Positions 63,920-64,000 of a stretch of DNA of 64,000 bases are shown here, one piece after another; the stretch's first letter is position 1, and each line of letters starts with the position of its first letter. The notes beneath the pieces are model-generated. The model did no database searches. It saw nothing but the letters and a program-made list of their open reading frames with translations, and was not told where the DNA came from. Source of the DNA: Rheinheimera pacifica (GTDB taxonomy: Bacteria > Pseudomonadota > Gammaproteobacteria > Enterobacterales > Alteromonadaceae); contig NZ_JANUEM010000017.1 of the NCBI RefSeq assembly GCF_024809855.1, positions 25,339 through 89,338 on the forward strand. Direction: 5' to 3'. Both the position numbers and the translations under genes were made by a program.

Positions 63920-64000
63920 TCACAAGTCGGCTTCAAGAGACTTAGCGAGGTCATAACCCTCAAGGATGGTTTGTAGTTTAAACCATCCTTGCCACAACAC
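63920..64000 (-). CDS. C-terminus of IS4-family transposase (partial)
   Basis: The last 26 codons are open from the window edge to TGA at 63920-63922: LWQGWFKLQTILEGYDLAKS then LEADL. The LW-GW--L---LEGY--A pattern is typical of the C-termini of IS4-type (Tn5-related) transposases. The stop lies within the terminal repeat, as expected for these compact elements. The rest is beyond the window. Confidence 0.75.
   Translation of the reverse strand: MLWQGWFKLQTILEGYDLAKSLEADL
63962..63990. other. Strong hairpin inside the transposase 3' end
   Basis: AAGGATGGTTT and AAACCATCCTT form a perfect 11-bp stem with a 7-base loop, inside coding sequence of the transposase. Such stems near IS ends can block outside transcription from entering the transposase gene. 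Confidence 0.5.

Larger units (their letters stand above)
63909..64000. mobile_element. End of an IS4-family insertion sequence (cut by window edge)
   Basis: CTGTCTCTTGATCACAAGT (63909-63927) matches the IS50 outer end CTGACTCTTATACACAAGT at 15 of 19 positions, including the CTG start and CACAAGT. It contains a GATC site, as Dam-regulated IS50 ends do. The transposase frame runs in from the right and stops inside this repeat. The element lies 39 bp after astB. Confidence 0.8.

Overview
The window reads as a chromosomal segment of a facultatively anaerobic gammaproteobacterium, most like the Rheinheimera/Alishewanella/Arsukibacterium group. This rests on gene content and order (rppH-ptsP, lgt-thyA, mutH, cysB, topA, astB, FlgO-type lipoproteins), not on a database search. 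No rRNA, tRNA or CRISPR array was seen.

Roughly 1-44.2 kb is a continuous nitrate/nitric-oxide island. It starts with the sensor kinase narX, divergent from narGHJI and a parvulin chaperone gene, with a perfect FNR box and NarL-type heptamers between them. An outer-membrane barrel gene and the anaerobic ribonucleotide reductase genes (nrdG, nrdD) follow. Next are a small Cys-motif protein, a SirB2 protein divergent from a quinol-type NO reductase (norB), and an HPP/CBS membrane protein. Then comes a four-gene operon of a TonB receptor, a secreted CobN-like chelatase, an ExbB/TolQ-like protein and a DUF2149 protein. This operon matches the logic of HmuRSUV-type anaerobic heme-iron acquisition. 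It is followed by a broken CBS fragment, a NIT-domain chemoreceptor, hemN-ubiT, ubiU-ubiV (oxygen-independent ubiquinone hydroxylation), mogA, a zeta-type toxin/antitoxin pair, a PP2C-kinase fusion with narK2, narK1-nnrS, a DGC-type zinc protein, norR-ybaN-moeB, and the Fe-S repair gene ytfE.

The island looks wired by three regulators. FNR boxes lie upstream of narG, nrdG, narK2 and the DGC gene. NarL/NarP 7-2-7 sites lie upstream of the heme operon and the DGC gene, with weaker ones at nrdG and narK1/K2. NorR enhancers (GGT-N7-ACC) occur four times upstream of norB and twice upstream of ytfE, each with a sigma-54-like element. Nitrate is reduced to nitrite and NO is removed by NorB, but no nitrite reductase or N2O reductase is present in the window. 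Heme (hemN, heme operon), quinone (ubiTUV), Moco (mogA, moeB) and dNTP (nrdDG) supply genes are adapted to life without O2.

From about 44.5 kb the window becomes ordinary chromosome: a pirin, a Gcr-type membrane protein, three tandem FlgO-family lipoproteins, thyA-lgt, a TauE/SafE permease, ptsP-rppH, mutH, a periplasmic solute-binding-like lipoprotein, cysB, a small histidine kinase, a coiled-coil membrane protein, topA and astB. A cluster of DnaA boxes lies between rppH and mutH. The right edge holds the terminal inverted repeat and the last 26 codons of an IS4-family transposase that continues outside the window.
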